Assembly: GCF_025353065.1 (NCBI RefSeq)
Contig: NZ_JANXRJ010000259.1
Span: 1 to 51,834 of the forward strand
Origin: Lapillicoccus sp.
GTDB lineage: Bacteria; Actinomycetota; Actinomycetes; Actinomycetales; Dermatophilaceae
Length of the DNA stretch: 51,834 nt
Reading direction: 5' to 3'
This document shows positions 34,540-42,361 of this stretch, in pieces. The number at the start of each line of letters is the position of its first letter. Position 1 is the first letter of the stretch. Below the pieces are notes generated by a model that did not search any database, had not been told where the DNA came from, and worked only from the letters and a program-made list of their open reading frames with translations. The position numbers were made by a program, and so were the translations under genes.

Positions 34540-34619
34540 GCGGGAGTGGTGGAACTGGTAGACACGCAGGATTTAGGATCCTGTGCTTCGGCGTGCGGGT
34601 TCGAGTCCCGCCTTCCGCA
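34540..34619 (+). tRNA. tRNA-Leu (anticodon TAG)
   Basis: Acceptor stem GCGGGAG (34540-34546) with CTTCCGC (34612-34618), discriminator A. Anticodon stem CAGGA/TCCTG around TTTAGGA, so anticodon TAG. Extended variable arm with TTCG loop, and T-arm GCGGG-TTCGAGT-CCCGC. The long variable arm fits leucine. Confidence 0.93.
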
Positions 34620-34648
34620 CCGAGGGCTGTGGATGGCTGCGTCGTCCC

Positions 34649-34705
34649 GTATGCCGCGTCGGCTAGGTTGGTGGCCCGGGCCGCGCAGGTGGGCCCGCGG
34701 CATAC
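34649..34705. terminator. inverted pair of CGGCATAC words after tRNA-Leu
   Basis: GTATGCCGCG (34649-34658) and CGCGGCATAC (34696-34705) are perfect 10-bp arms 37 bases apart, with further GC-rich inverted repeats inside. It lies between the tRNA and bcp and may end the tRNA transcript. Confidence 0.5.
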
Positions 34706-34738
34706 CGAACCCGTCGGCACCAGTAGGCAGGAGCGCAC

Positions 34739-35206
34739 GTGAGTGTCAGGCTCGAGTCGGGCGACACCGCCCCCGCATTCGTCCTCACCAACGACAAGGG
34801 CGAGCAGGTGTCGCTGGCGGACCACCGGGGCAGACAGGTCATCGTCTACTTCTACCCGGCCGCCATGACGCCCGGCTGCACCACGCAGGCGTGCGACTTC
34901 AGCGACTCGATGGATGCCCTGCACGCCTCCGGCTACGACGTGCTCGGCATCAGCCCCGACACGCCGGAGAAGCTGGCAAAGTTCCGCGAGCGCGACGGCC
35001 TCACCATCACCCTGCTGTCCGACCCCGACCGCTCCGTGCTCGGAGCCTACGGCGCGTTCGGCGAGAAGAAGCTCTACGGCAAGACCGTCGAGGGCGTCAT
35101 CCGCTCGACCTTCGTCGTGGACGAGCAGGGCAAGATCGCGGACGCCCGCTACAACGTGAAGGCGACCGGACACGTCGCCAAGCTCCGCAAGGACCTCGGT
35201 CTGTGA
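34739..35206 (+). CDS. bcp: thioredoxin-dependent thiol peroxidase (peroxiredoxin Q type)
   Basis: Reduces hydroperoxides with thioredoxin. The 155-residue protein has ESGDTAPAFVLTNDKGE, VIVYFYPAAMTPGCTTQACDF with peroxidatic Cys47 and a second cysteine at 52 as resolving partner, and STFVVDEQGKI. The GTG start follows GCAGGAG by five bases. A DUF3618 gene follows after 31 bases. Confidence 0.95.
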   Translation: MSVRLESGDTAPAFVLTNDKGEQVSLADHRGRQVIVYFYPAAMTPGCTTQACDFSDSMDALHASGYDVLGISPDTPEKLAKFRERDGLTITLLSDPDRSVLGAYGAFGEKKLYGKTVEGVIRSTFVVDEQGKIADARYNVKATGHVAKLRKDLGL

Positions 35207-35237
35207 CCGTCGAGCAAGCAGCAAGGGAGAAGACCCG

Positions 35238-35540
35238 ATGAGCGACTCGTCAGACCGCAGCAAGGACGTGGTGCCGTCGACGCCCAAGCCGACCGTGGCG
35301 CAGCTCGAGGCGGAGATCGCCGTGACCCGCGCCCGGCTCGCGACGACCGTCGACGAGCTGGTCACCCGGGCCCAGCCCAAGGAGATCGCCCGGCGGCAGG
35401 GAGAGAACGCCCGCCTGGCCTTCATCGACGCGACCCACACGCAGTACGGGACGCTGCGCGTCGAGCGGATCGCCAGCGTGGTGGGGGCTCTCGTCGCCGT
35501 GGTGGTGTTGATCGGGCTGCTTCGCCGCCGTCGTGGCTGA
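35238..35540 (+). CDS. DUF3618 membrane protein
   Basis: A 100-residue protein typical of actinobacteria. TVAQLEAEIAVTRARLATTVDELVTRAQPKEIARRQ is the DUF3618 motif, a likely coiled coil; the C terminus ends in one membrane helix (VVGALVAVVVLIGLL) and a basic RRRR tail. Function is unknown. The stop overlaps the start of the GroES-like gene. Confidence 0.88.
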   Translation: MSDSSDRSKDVVPSTPKPTVAQLEAEIAVTRARLATTVDELVTRAQPKEIARRQGENARLAFIDATHTQYGTLRVERIASVVGALVAVVVLIGLLRRRRG

Positions 35541-35878
35541 GGCCACCAGCGTCAGCGGGGACGGGTCTCGGCTCCCGATCCGGATGCTGCACGACCGGGT
35601 GCTCGTCTCGCTCGAGCGCGAGGGTGGCGACCGGCGCTCCGGTGGCGGCATCCTCATCCCCGCGACCGCTTCGGTCGGCAAGCGCCTGGCCTGGGCGCAG
35701 GTCGTCGCGACGGGCGGCACGGTCCGTCAGGTGCAGATCGGCGACCGCGTGCTCTTCGACCCGGAGGACCGCTTCGAGGTCGAGCTGCGCACAGGACTAC
35801 CTCCTGCTTCGCGAGCGCGACCTCCACGCGGTCGCGGCTACGCGAGTCGAGGACGACAAGACCGGGCTCTACCTCTGA
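35533..35878 (+). pseudogene. GroES-like co-chaperonin gene, frameshifted
   Basis: The first frame gives PIRMLHDRVLVSLEREGGDRRSGGGILIP... up to FDPEDRFEVEL, a GroES-type beta barrel. At about 35788 the frame breaks: the next frame continues with QDYLLLRERDLHAVAATR and DDKTGLYL and ends properly at 35878. The shift is +1 (one inserted or two deleted bases). It is a truncated pseudogene or a sequencing error. Near the end, TGACCACGACCGGGC is repeated with a 24-base period (about 35877-35915). It resembles a divergent GroES paralogue rather than the main co-chaperonin. Confidence 0.8.
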
Positions 35879-35923
35879 CCACGACCGGGCTCTCCCCCTG
35901 ACCACGACCGGGCCGGCAGACGC

Positions 35924-35953
35924 CGAACGGCGGCCCGCGAGGACCGCCGTTCG
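35924..35953. terminator. 10-bp hairpin between the GroES-like gene and tRNA-Lys
   Basis: CGAACGGCGG (35924-35933) and CCGCCGTTCG (35944-35953) pair perfectly. Its place between converging transcripts suits a two-way terminator. Confidence 0.7.
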
Positions 35954-35961
35954 AGGAGGAG

Positions 35962-36033
35962 TGCGCCGCCAGGGATTCGAACCCCGAACCCAGTGATTAA
36001 GAGTCACTTGCTCTGCCATTGAGCTAGCGGCGC
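35962..36033 (-). tRNA. tRNA-Lys (anticodon CTT)
   Basis: On the minus strand: acceptor GCGCCGC (36033-36027) pairs with GCGGCGC (35969-35963). Anticodon stem AGTGA/TCACT around CTCTTAA gives CTT. T-arm GGGG-TTCGAAT-CCC is present. 72 bases. Confidence 0.94.
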
Positions 36034-36050
36034 AACGAGGATCGAGGCTA

Positions 36051-36224
36051 CTACAGCGCGACTCCGCTCACGAAATCCGTTACGGCTGCTGGCCTGTCCG
36101 GCGGCCTGACGACCGGCGCGGCGGCGGCTACGGTCGCGAGGAGGGCGAGGACGACGCCGGCGAGGAGCACGGCGGCCAGCCCGAGCGCGACGAACCGGTT
36201 GCGGCGCTCCTTCCCGAGGTACAT
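36051..36224 (-). CDS. small single-pass membrane protein, unrecognised
   Basis: A 57-residue product: basic start (YLGKERRNR), one hydrophobic helix (FVALGLAAVLLAGVVLALLATVAAAA), short polar tail. GACAAT six bases before the ATG at 36224 supports that start over the ATG at 36242. It lies between two tRNA genes. I recognise no family; small size and bias leave doubt that it is real. Confidence 0.45.
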   Translation of the reverse strand: MYLGKERRNRFVALGLAAVLLAGVVLALLATVAAAAPVVRPPDRPAAVTDFVSGVAL

Positions 36225-36394
36225 ACAGAGATTGTCCCCCATGATGCCCAGCGGGCGCGCGCCCGAGCGTCACCGCAGCTGCGCCGCAGCGTGGGCGGCG
36301 CCCGTCCGGTGGCGGAAACGCGGTCGTGAGCACCCACCGGAAACAGGTACGATGGGCGCCGCCGAGAACGCGCACCGCGTGCTCACGGCGACAT

Positions 36395-36468
36395 GGTGGG
36401 TGTAGCTCAGCTGGTAGAGCGCTGCGTTGTGGTCGCATAGGTCGCGGGTTCAAGTCCCGTCACTCACC
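36395..36468 (+). tRNA. tRNA-His (anticodon GTG)
   Basis: Acceptor GTGGGTG (36396-36402) with CACTCAC (36461-36467). Anticodon loop TTGTGGT, so GTG. The extra 5' G at 36395 (G-1) facing C at 36468 is the histidine identity element. Confidence 0.93.
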
Positions 36469-36473
36469 CCACG

Positions 36474-36503
36474 GTGGCCTGCAGGGACATCCCTGCAGGC
36501 CAC
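36474..36503. terminator. 14-bp perfect hairpin after tRNA-His
   Basis: GTGGCCTGCAGGGA (36474-36487) and TCCCTGCAGGCCAC (36490-36503) pair fully with a two-base centre. It lies six bases past the tRNA and faces the apbE stop from the other side. Confidence 0.75.
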
Positions 36504-36568
36504 GGCTCGTCCACCGGCCGTCCTCGAGGCGCAGATCGTCCCGATGTCCTGGCCGGGTGGCCCGGCCA

Positions 36569-37558
36569 TCAGCCGGCGTGGGGAGCCGGTGCGGGCCAGC
36601 CAGAGGTCAGGACCACCGACCCGTCCAGCCCATCGAGCCTGGCCGGTATGCCGTGTGCCGTCAGCCACGCCGGGGCGTCCGCACCGAGGACGATCGCGGC
36701 GGTGCTCGCGGCGTTGGCCTCGAGGCAGGTGGCACCGACACAGGTCACCTGGGCCCAGGTCACCGGAGCGGTCCTGCCGGTGCGGGGGTCGACGATGTGG
36801 TGACGCTCCTCCCCGTCGCGGCGCCAGGTGCGGACCCGGGTCGACGAGGTGGTGACGGCCTGGCCCGTGCTGACGATGACCTGCAGCGTGGAGCCCTCTG
36901 CCGCCTCGACACCGATCTCCCAGCCCCCGTCCGGGAGGTCGCCCCCGACCGCGATGTCGCCGCCGAGGTTGACGAGGAAGCCGCCGGGCAGGGCTGCGGC
37001 CAGTCGTGTGGCCAGGAGGTCGGCCGCGTGCGCCTTGGCCGTCGCGCCCAGGTCCAGGAGCGTGCCCGCCGGGACCTCGAGCCGCCCACCGGCCTCATCA
37101 CGTGCCTCGAGGTGGACGTCGCGCCACGTCACGCGGTGACCGGGTCCGTGGGACGGGACGAAGGCGGGCTCGTCCGGCGCGTAGCCGGCCCGGGCGCGGA
37201 CGACGTCGAGGTCCGCGTCGTAGCCCGAGGCGGCGACGGACCGCCCGACGGTGGGGTCGACGAGGCCGTCGGTGATCCGGGCCGCGTGCAGCGCCGCGAC
37301 GAGGCAGCTCGTGAGGAGGGGACCGATGGTGGTCACCACCCGAGCGTGCGTGGCGGCTTCGGCGATCCGGGAGACCTGCGAGTCGGCCCGAAAACGGCTG
37401 GCCACGAGGTCGAGCTCGTCCAGGAGCTCACGCACGATCCGCACCGCCTCGGCGGACGACCCCGCGACGGTCGTGAGGATCTCGTGGTCGCACCCGATGG
37501 CACGGAACCTCGCCGAGGTCAAGGCCGAGATCGACGCCGTGGCGATGTCGCTCGTCAC
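36569..37558 (-). CDS. apbE: FAD:protein FMN transferase
   Basis: Attaches FMN covalently to a Ser/Thr of exported flavoproteins. The 329-residue protein has FRADSQVSRI, VDPTVGRSVAASGYD, LLDLGATAKAHAADLLATRL, FLVNLGGDIAVGG, HHIVDPRTGR and VTCVGATCLEANAASTAAIVLG, the FAD and magnesium sites. No signal peptide is evident. The GTG overlaps the ferredoxin stop by four bases. It is the last gene of a redox operon and should modify a flavoprotein of the same system. Confidence 0.92.
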   Translation of the reverse strand: MTSDIATASISALTSARFRAIGCDHEILTTVAGSSAEAVRIVRELLDELDLVASRFRADSQVSRIAEAATHARVVTTIGPLLTSCLVAALHAARITDGLVDPTVGRSVAASGYDADLDVVRARAGYAPDEPAFVPSHGPGHRVTWRDVHLEARDEAGGRLEVPAGTLLDLGATAKAHAADLLATRLAAALPGGFLVNLGGDIAVGGDLPDGGWEIGVEAAEGSTLQVIVSTGQAVTTSSTRVRTWRRDGEERHHIVDPRTGRTAPVTWAQVTCVGATCLEANAASTAAIVLGADAPAWLTAHGIPARLDGLDGSVVLTSGWPAPAPHAG

Positions 37559-37806
37559 GACGGCACCCCCAGGCTGAGGGCGCGGGCCGGGCACAGCCGG
37601 ACGGCGATCTCGCCCAGCTCGGGGTCGACCTGAGGCGTGCGCACGACCGGGTAGCCCCATTCGTCGAGGCTCACCTGCTCGGTCAGGATGCTGGCGCAGA
37701 TGCCCCGGCCGGTGCAGGCGACGCGGTCGACGACGATCGGGCGGGTGGTGGTCGTGGGGACGCCTCGACCGACCCGTGAGCCGGCCGGGCTGCGGTCAGC
37801 GGACAC
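37555..37806 (-). CDS. ferredoxin-like protein
   Basis: An 83-residue protein. VVDRVACTGRGICASILTEQVSLDEWGYPVV...CPARAL carries three cysteines in the spacing of single-cluster ferredoxins, which may hold a [3Fe-4S] cluster. The first 25 residues are Arg/Pro/Thr-rich and non-conserved. It overlaps the NuoF-like gene by 11 bases and apbE by 4, so the four genes are tightly coupled. Confidence 0.85.
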   Translation of the reverse strand: MSADRSPAGSRVGRGVPTTTTRPIVVDRVACTGRGICASILTEQVSLDEWGYPVVRTPQVDPELGEIAVRLCPARALSLGVPS

Positions 37807-38932
37807 GTCGGCCCCTCCCCTCGACGTCGCACCGGCCGGCGAGGTGGGCGGCGACCTCGGGGGCGAAGGCGCGCAGGGCGCTCGCGGCATACCCCGCCAC
37901 GCCGTCCGGGAAGCGGCACGCTCCCCGGCCCGGCAGCAGACCGATCCGTCCCCGCAGGCGCTGGAGGGTCGCGCGGTCGGCGGTGCCGGCGGCGAGACGC
38001 CCCATGTCCTCGGCGACCGCGGGGACGCCGAACATGCAGGGGCCGCACTGGCCGGCGGACTCGCCCGCGGCATACGTGAGGGTCCTCGCGACGTGGGCGA
38101 GCGGGCACCGCGTGTCGTCGAGGACGGAGACGATGCCCGGCCCGACCCGCAGCCCGTATGCTGCGAGGTCGCCGCCCGACCAGGTCGCCCCACGGGCCTC
38201 GGCCGCGGTCAGCCACCCGCCGCCGAGGCCGCCGATGCCGAAGGCCGTCGGCCGGCCCGAGAAGCCTCCGGCGGCCGCGACGAGGTCCCCGAACGACACA
38301 CCGGCGGAGGTCTGGACGACGCCGGGTCGGGCGACGGCGCCGCTGACGGCGACGAGCCGGGGCCCGGGCTCGTCCAGGGTGCCCTGGGACCGGAACCAGT
38401 CCGGCCCGAGGGCCTCGATCTGGGCGACCCGCCACACGGTCTCGGCATTGAGGACGAGGGTGGGTCGCATCCGCCGACCGCGAGCGTCCTTGCTGCCCAA
38501 CGAGATCGGGACGCTCTTGGTGAGCGGGCGGGCGAGGCCGCCGTGGGCCAGCGAGACGAGCGAGCTCTCCTCGGAGGACACGTAGCGGTGGGGGACCTCG
38601 AGCAGCGCGAGCCCGGCGGCGGTGATCCGGCGCGCGGTGGGGGTGCCGCGGTGGGCGGCGACCGTCACGCGGCGGCCGAGCAGCTCGGCCCCTCGACGCA
38701 GCTCGTCGAGGTGGTGCTCGACGACCCAGGCGTCCTTGGCCGCGCCCACCTCGCCGTCGCAGGCGTTGACGATGACGTCGGCGTCGTGGGCGAGGGCGCT
38801 GCGGAGCTTGGTCGCGGTGCTGAACGCGGCACCGCCGCGACCGGTGAGGCCGGCGCTCTCGAGGAGGTCGGCGAGGGGGCCGGCGCTGCTGGGGGTCGTC
38901 GACCTATCGGCGCGGGTGGACGTGACGGTCAT
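37796..38932 (-). CDS. NuoF-like NADH-binding iron-sulfur protein
   Basis: A 378-residue protein with the NADH/FMN part of the NuoF/RnfC type (TGRGGAAFSTATKLRSAL; VNACDGEVGAAKD; GGFSGRPTAFGIGGLGGGWL) and an SLBB-like region. The 4Fe-4S motif is GQCGPCMFG with a later cysteine in GRGACRFPDG. It probably takes electrons from NAD(P)H or ferredoxin and passes them to the membrane partner. The ATG at 38932 overlaps the previous stop by four bases. Confidence 0.85.
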   Translation of the reverse strand: MTVTSTRADRSTTPSSAGPLADLLESAGLTGRGGAAFSTATKLRSALAHDADVIVNACDGEVGAAKDAWVVEHHLDELRRGAELLGRRVTVAAHRGTPTARRITAAGLALLEVPHRYVSSEESSLVSLAHGGLARPLTKSVPISLGSKDARGRRMRPTLVLNAETVWRVAQIEALGPDWFRSQGTLDEPGPRLVAVSGAVARPGVVQTSAGVSFGDLVAAAGGFSGRPTAFGIGGLGGGWLTAAEARGATWSGGDLAAYGLRVGPGIVSVLDDTRCPLAHVARTLTYAAGESAGQCGPCMFGVPAVAEDMGRLAAGTADRATLQRLRGRIGLLPGRGACRFPDGVAGYAASALRAFAPEVAAHLAGRCDVEGRGRRVR

Positions 38933-39492
38933 GACCACTCCTGGACGAGGACGGCCTCGCGACGCTCGGCGTCGGGGCTCGTGGCGAAGAGGCGCCAGCC
39001 GATGGCAGCGACGCCGACGACGCCGCAGAGGATGGTGATGGCCCGCAGGAGCGTCTCGTCGGTGGTGCCCAGGGCGATCCCGTGGACGAGGGCGATGGGC
39101 CAGAAGGCGAAGGCGAGGAGGTGGACCGCCCGCCAGACGCGCTCGGGCAGGCGGTGGCGCAGCAGCGACGTCGCGACGACGGCGACGACGAGGTCGATCG
39201 CCACGGTCCCGAGGCCGACCCAGGCCCGCTCGTAGCCCGAGGTGAACGGCACGACGGCCGACACGAGGTCGATCGAGACGTAGGTCTCGCCGATGGCCGT
39301 GGCGATGTGGACGAGGAGGAAGGCGACCGAGCCCAGCGCGAGGGAGCGGTGGAGGCCCATCACGACCGCGGACCGGATGCCCTGCGGCGGGCGCCGGGAG
39401 GCGGTGACCAGACCGAGCACGAGGACGGCGGTCAACAGGGTGATGCTCGCGACTCCCGTGGCGCGCGAGACGAACCAGAGCAGCTCGTTCAC
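38929..39492 (-). CDS. ferric reductase-like transmembrane protein
   Basis: A 187-residue membrane protein with about six helices and no soluble domain. Histidines in GLHRSLALGSVAFLLVHIAT and RAVHLLAFAFWPIALVHGIAL lie at matching depth on two helices, as in heme-b binding proteins of the YedZ/ferric reductase family. GTG at 39492 is 5 bases beyond the stop of the upstream gene. It would carry electrons across the membrane to an exported acceptor. Confidence 0.85.
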   Translation of the reverse strand: MNELLWFVSRATGVASITLLTAVLVLGLVTASRRPPQGIRSAVVMGLHRSLALGSVAFLLVHIATAIGETYVSIDLVSAVVPFTSGYERAWVGLGTVAIDLVVAVVATSLLRHRLPERVWRAVHLLAFAFWPIALVHGIALGTTDETLLRAITILCGVVGVAAIGWRLFATSPDAERREAVLVQEWS

Positions 39493-39496
39493 GGTG

Positions 39497-39808
39497 TCAC
39501 GACGCCGACGTCGTCGTCGCGCCGGCGGCAGCGCTCGAGGTGGTGACCGACCCGGTGCTGGTGAACCCCGAGCTGGTCGAGGTCGAGCTGCTCGAGGTGG
39601 TGGGGGTGGTCGCGGTCGTCGTGCTCGTGGCCGTCGGGGTCGACGCCGTGGTCGCGGCGCTGGACGCGACGGTCGTGCTGGACGTCGCGGCATACGAGTC
39701 GGCGAGGTGCAGGCCCAGTCCGCCGACCGCGATGGTGGCGGTCAGCAGGGCGCCGGCGGTCCAGCGACGGGTGGCCCGCAGTGCGGGGTTGGTGTGACGT
39801 GCGGTCAT
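39497..39808 (-). CDS. exported Thr/Ser-rich protein, possible minimal flavinylation substrate
   Basis: A 103-residue protein: basic start, a 21-residue hydrophobic segment (WTAGALLTATIAVGGLGLHLA) with a likely signal-peptide cleavage after DSYA, then an almost pure Thr/Ser/Ala/Gly tail. Homologous operons normally encode an FMN-binding-domain protein here, with such a linker before the domain. The domain is missing. The tail ends with AAAGATTTSAS, which resembles the SGATxTS motif that ApbE modifies; this resemblance is my inference and could be chance. Confidence 0.7.
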   Translation of the reverse strand: MTARHTNPALRATRRWTAGALLTATIAVGGLGLHLADSYAATSSTTVASSAATTASTPTATSTTTATTPTTSSSSTSTSSGFTSTGSVTTSSAAAGATTTSAS

Positions 39809-39996
39809 GGCGGGCTCCAGGAGCGAAGGAGGAGGGTCCGTCCGGCAACGGCGGCGGCGGCGGGGGCTTCACCGACAACAGTGCCGACCGCCGTTGTGCG
39901 GTCCCTGTGCCCTTCTTGTGACGCGTGGATGAGCCGCTCAGAAAGCTCCAAGAGTCTCCCCGGCCGATCGTGACCGGCGAGGACCGAAGGGACCGA

Positions 39997-40644
39997 TCAG
40001 GTCGTCGGCGCCGACGGCTCGCCCGGTGGCAGGACGTGCTGGGCGGCGAGCCGCTTGGCGGTGGCCGAGTCGAGACCGGGCTGGGGCACGAACACGGCCG
40101 CACGGTAGTAGCGCAGCTCGGCGATCGACTCCCGGATGTCGGCGAGAGCACGGTGCCCACCGGACTTCTTCGGCGCAGCGAAGTAGACCCGGGGATACCA
40201 CCGGCGGGACAGCTCCTTGATCGAGCTGACGTCGACGATCCGGTAGTGCAGGTGGGCCTCGAGCTCCGGCATGTCGCGGGCGAGGAACCCCCGGTCGGTG
40301 CCGACGGTGTTGCCGCCCAGTGGGGCCTTGCCGGGGTCCGGCACCCACTGCCGGATGTGGGCGAGCACCTGCGCCTGCGCGTCCTCCATCGTCGTCCCGC
40401 CGTCGAGCTCCTCGAGCAGGCCCGATGTCGTGTGCATGGTGCGGACGAACTCGTCCATCTGCTCCAGGGCCTCCGCCGGCGGACGGATGACGACGTCGAT
40501 GCCGTCGTCGAGCTGGTTGAGCTCGAAGTCGGTGATCAGGGCGGCGACCTCGATGAGCGCGTCGTGCTCGAGGGACAACCCCGTCATCTCGCAGTCGATC
40601 CAGACGATGCGGTCGTTGACGGCGCGGTCGGTGGGCACACTCAC
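39997..40644 (-). CDS. orn: oligoribonuclease
   Basis: Degrades short RNA oligomers and c-di-GMP products to mononucleotides; usually essential in actinobacteria. The 215-residue DEDDh exonuclease has VWIDCEMTGL, the acidic ALIEVAALITD region, and the late GHRALADI with the catalytic His and Asp. GTG start with TAGGGT six bases upstream. It is divergent from the PrsW-type gene. Confidence 0.95.
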   Translation of the reverse strand: MSVPTDRAVNDRIVWIDCEMTGLSLEHDALIEVAALITDFELNQLDDGIDVVIRPPAEALEQMDEFVRTMHTTSGLLEELDGGTTMEDAQAQVLAHIRQWVPDPGKAPLGGNTVGTDRGFLARDMPELEAHLHYRIVDVSSIKELSRRWYPRVYFAAPKKSGGHRALADIRESIAELRYYRAAVFVPQPGLDSATAKRLAAQHVLPPGEPSAPTT

Positions 40645-40650
40645 GCACTC

Positions 40651-40677
40651 ACCCTAGGGCCTCATCTGGACTATTCT
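40651..40677. promoter_or_regulatory. divergent leaderless promoters of orn and the PrsW-type gene
   Basis: TAGGGT on the minus strand (40656-40651) lies six bases from the orn GTG; TATTCT on the plus strand (40672-40677) lies six bases from the ATG at 40684. Confidence 0.6.
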
Positions 40678-40683
40678 CTGCCC

Positions 40684-41979
40684 ATGTCTGCAGGGGACCC
40701 TCACACCACCGGCGCGCCCGATCCACATCGTCCGGGCCAGGTGTATGCCGGGCCGCCGGGGACCGTCGCCCCGGCGCCGCGGCAGGGCCCGGGCACCGAG
40801 GGCGCTGCGGCCGTCGGTGTCGCCGGGGGTGGGCAGTACAGTTCCGTCCCCAACCCCACGCAGCGCCCCAACCAGCGCACGCTCACGTTCTACGGGATCA
40901 TGATCGTCGGGTTCCTGCTGGCGTGGTCCGTGCTGAGCTTCGAGTTCGGCAGCGGGCTGGGCCTCCGGACGACCGTCACGGTCGCGCTGTTCGCGGCGAT
41001 CCCCCTGCTCGTCGTCGTCCCGACCTATCTCTGGGTCGACCGCTACGAGGCCGAGCCGGTGCGGCTGCTGGCCTTCGGCTTCGCCTGGGGCGCCCTGTGC
41101 GCGGCCGTCGGTGCCCTGTTCATCAACACGTTCTTCAGCATCGCCCTGCAGCTCGCCGGCAACCAGGACGCCGACACCCTCGGCGCTGTCGTCAGCGCCC
41201 CCATCGTCGAGGAGGGGCTCAAGGGCCTCGGCATCCTGCTCATCGTGCTGCTGCGTCGCAAGCAGTTCGACGGCATCATCGACGGCATCGTCTACGCCGG
41301 GATGATCGGCGCGGGCTTCGCCTTCAGCGAGAACATCCTCTACCTCGGACGCATCTACAACGAGTACGGCAACGCGGGCCTCACCCAGCTCTTCTTCCTG
41401 CGCTGCGTCATGGGCCCCTTCGCCCACCCGCTCTTCACCGCGATGACCGGCATCGGGCTCGGCGTCGCCGTGTCGCTGATGCGCACCCGCACGACGCAGA
41501 TCCTCGCCGGTCTCGCAGGCTACATGGGCGCGATCACCCTGCACTTCATCTGGAACCTCACCGCGTCGACCGGCAACATCTTCCTCGGCTACTTCGCCTT
41601 CCAGGTGCCCCTCTTCCTCTGCTTCCTCGGCCTGTTGATCTGGCTCCGGGTCCGCGAGGGGCGGACCATCCGCACCTACCTCAGCCAGTACGCCGACGCC
41701 GGGTGGCTGAACCACCAGGAGGTCGCGATGCTCGGGTCGTTGTCGGCGCGACGGCAGGCCCGTGCCTGGGCGAAGCAGAGCGGGGGGCCCGGCGCCCTGT
41801 CCTCGATGCGCAGCTTCCAGGACGCCGCCGCCGACCTCGCCCTGCTGCGCTCGCGGATGACCCGCGGGGTGGCCGAGCCCGAGGTCGCGGCCCGCGAGCG
41901 GGAGCTCCTCGACGCCGTCGTCGCCCACCGGGCGGGCTTCCTCGGCACCGCGGCATACGGGCCAGGCGTGCGGGCCTGA
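40684..41979 (+). CDS. PrsW family intramembrane metalloprotease
   Basis: A 431-residue membrane protein. A 55-residue Pro/Gly-rich cytoplasmic start is followed by about eight helices. The CAAX-like site includes SAPIVEEGLKGLGIL (EExxK), AFSENILYLGR (E..N) and FAHPLFTAMTG and LHFIWN histidines, as in the site-1 protease PrsW that cleaves anti-sigma factors. The long C-terminal tail after about residue 310 is helical and basic. Start by TATTCT six bases upstream. Confidence 0.92.
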   Translation: MSAGDPHTTGAPDPHRPGQVYAGPPGTVAPAPRQGPGTEGAAAVGVAGGGQYSSVPNPTQRPNQRTLTFYGIMIVGFLLAWSVLSFEFGSGLGLRTTVTVALFAAIPLLVVVPTYLWVDRYEAEPVRLLAFGFAWGALCAAVGALFINTFFSIALQLAGNQDADTLGAVVSAPIVEEGLKGLGILLIVLLRRKQFDGIIDGIVYAGMIGAGFAFSENILYLGRIYNEYGNAGLTQLFFLRCVMGPFAHPLFTAMTGIGLGVAVSLMRTRTTQILAGLAGYMGAITLHFIWNLTASTGNIFLGYFAFQVPLFLCFLGLLIWLRVREGRTIRTYLSQYADAGWLNHQEVAMLGSLSARRQARAWAKQSGGPGALSSMRSFQDAAADLALLRSRMTRGVAEPEVAARERELLDAVVAHRAGFLGTAAYGPGVRA

Positions 41980-42057
41980 GGGCCTCCTCGCGCTGCTGGG
42001 TCGAGGGGCAGGCGCTGGCCGATCAGGCCCGGGACCGTGGATCGCCCGCCCCGCTCG
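41980..42057. other. short gap with no gene
   Basis: Seventy-eight bases between the PrsW-type stop and the 3' end of tRNA-Arg. No strong hairpin is visible. Confidence 0.5.
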
Positions 42058-42130
42058 TGCCCTCGGCAGGACTCGAACCTGCAACCTGCGGATTAGAAGG
42101 CCGCTGCACTATCCGTTGTGCTACGAGGGC
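42058..42130 (-). tRNA. tRNA-Arg (anticodon TCT)
   Basis: On the minus strand: acceptor GCCCTCG (42130-42124) with CGAGGGC (42065-42059), discriminator A. Anticodon loop CTTCTAA gives TCT. T-arm GCAGG-TTCGAGT-CCTGC. Confidence 0.94.
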
Positions 42131-42290
42131 ATGGCGGCCAGCGCCGCCGCGCAAGTCTAGGGCGACCGCCCGACCGCCCGACCCGCCCGACCCACTCGCG
42201 CGGGCGAGGAACCGGCCACGACGACTCCCGTCCGCCGGGTGCCGGGCACGGCGATAGCCGGCCCCGCCCGCGAAGGACGGGACCGGCCGC

Positions 42291-42319
42291 AGCGGCCGAC
42301 CCGAGGGGGGTCGGCCGCT
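42291..42319. terminator. 12-bp hairpin downstream of the S53 protease
   Basis: AGCGGCCGACCC (42291-42302) pairs perfectly with GGGTCGGCCGCT (42308-42319). It is 43 bases past the protease stop in its direction of transcription. A weaker inverted repeat lies beside it at about 42259-42290. Confidence 0.75.
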
Positions 42320-42361
42320 CACCCTGGCTGCAGGCTGGCCAGGCCGCTCAGCGGGACCCGG

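Noticed and set aside
36474-36503. 14-bp inverted repeat as an attachment or recombination site at a tRNA
   Set aside because: No tRNA 3'-end duplicate or integrase is present; a terminator explains it.
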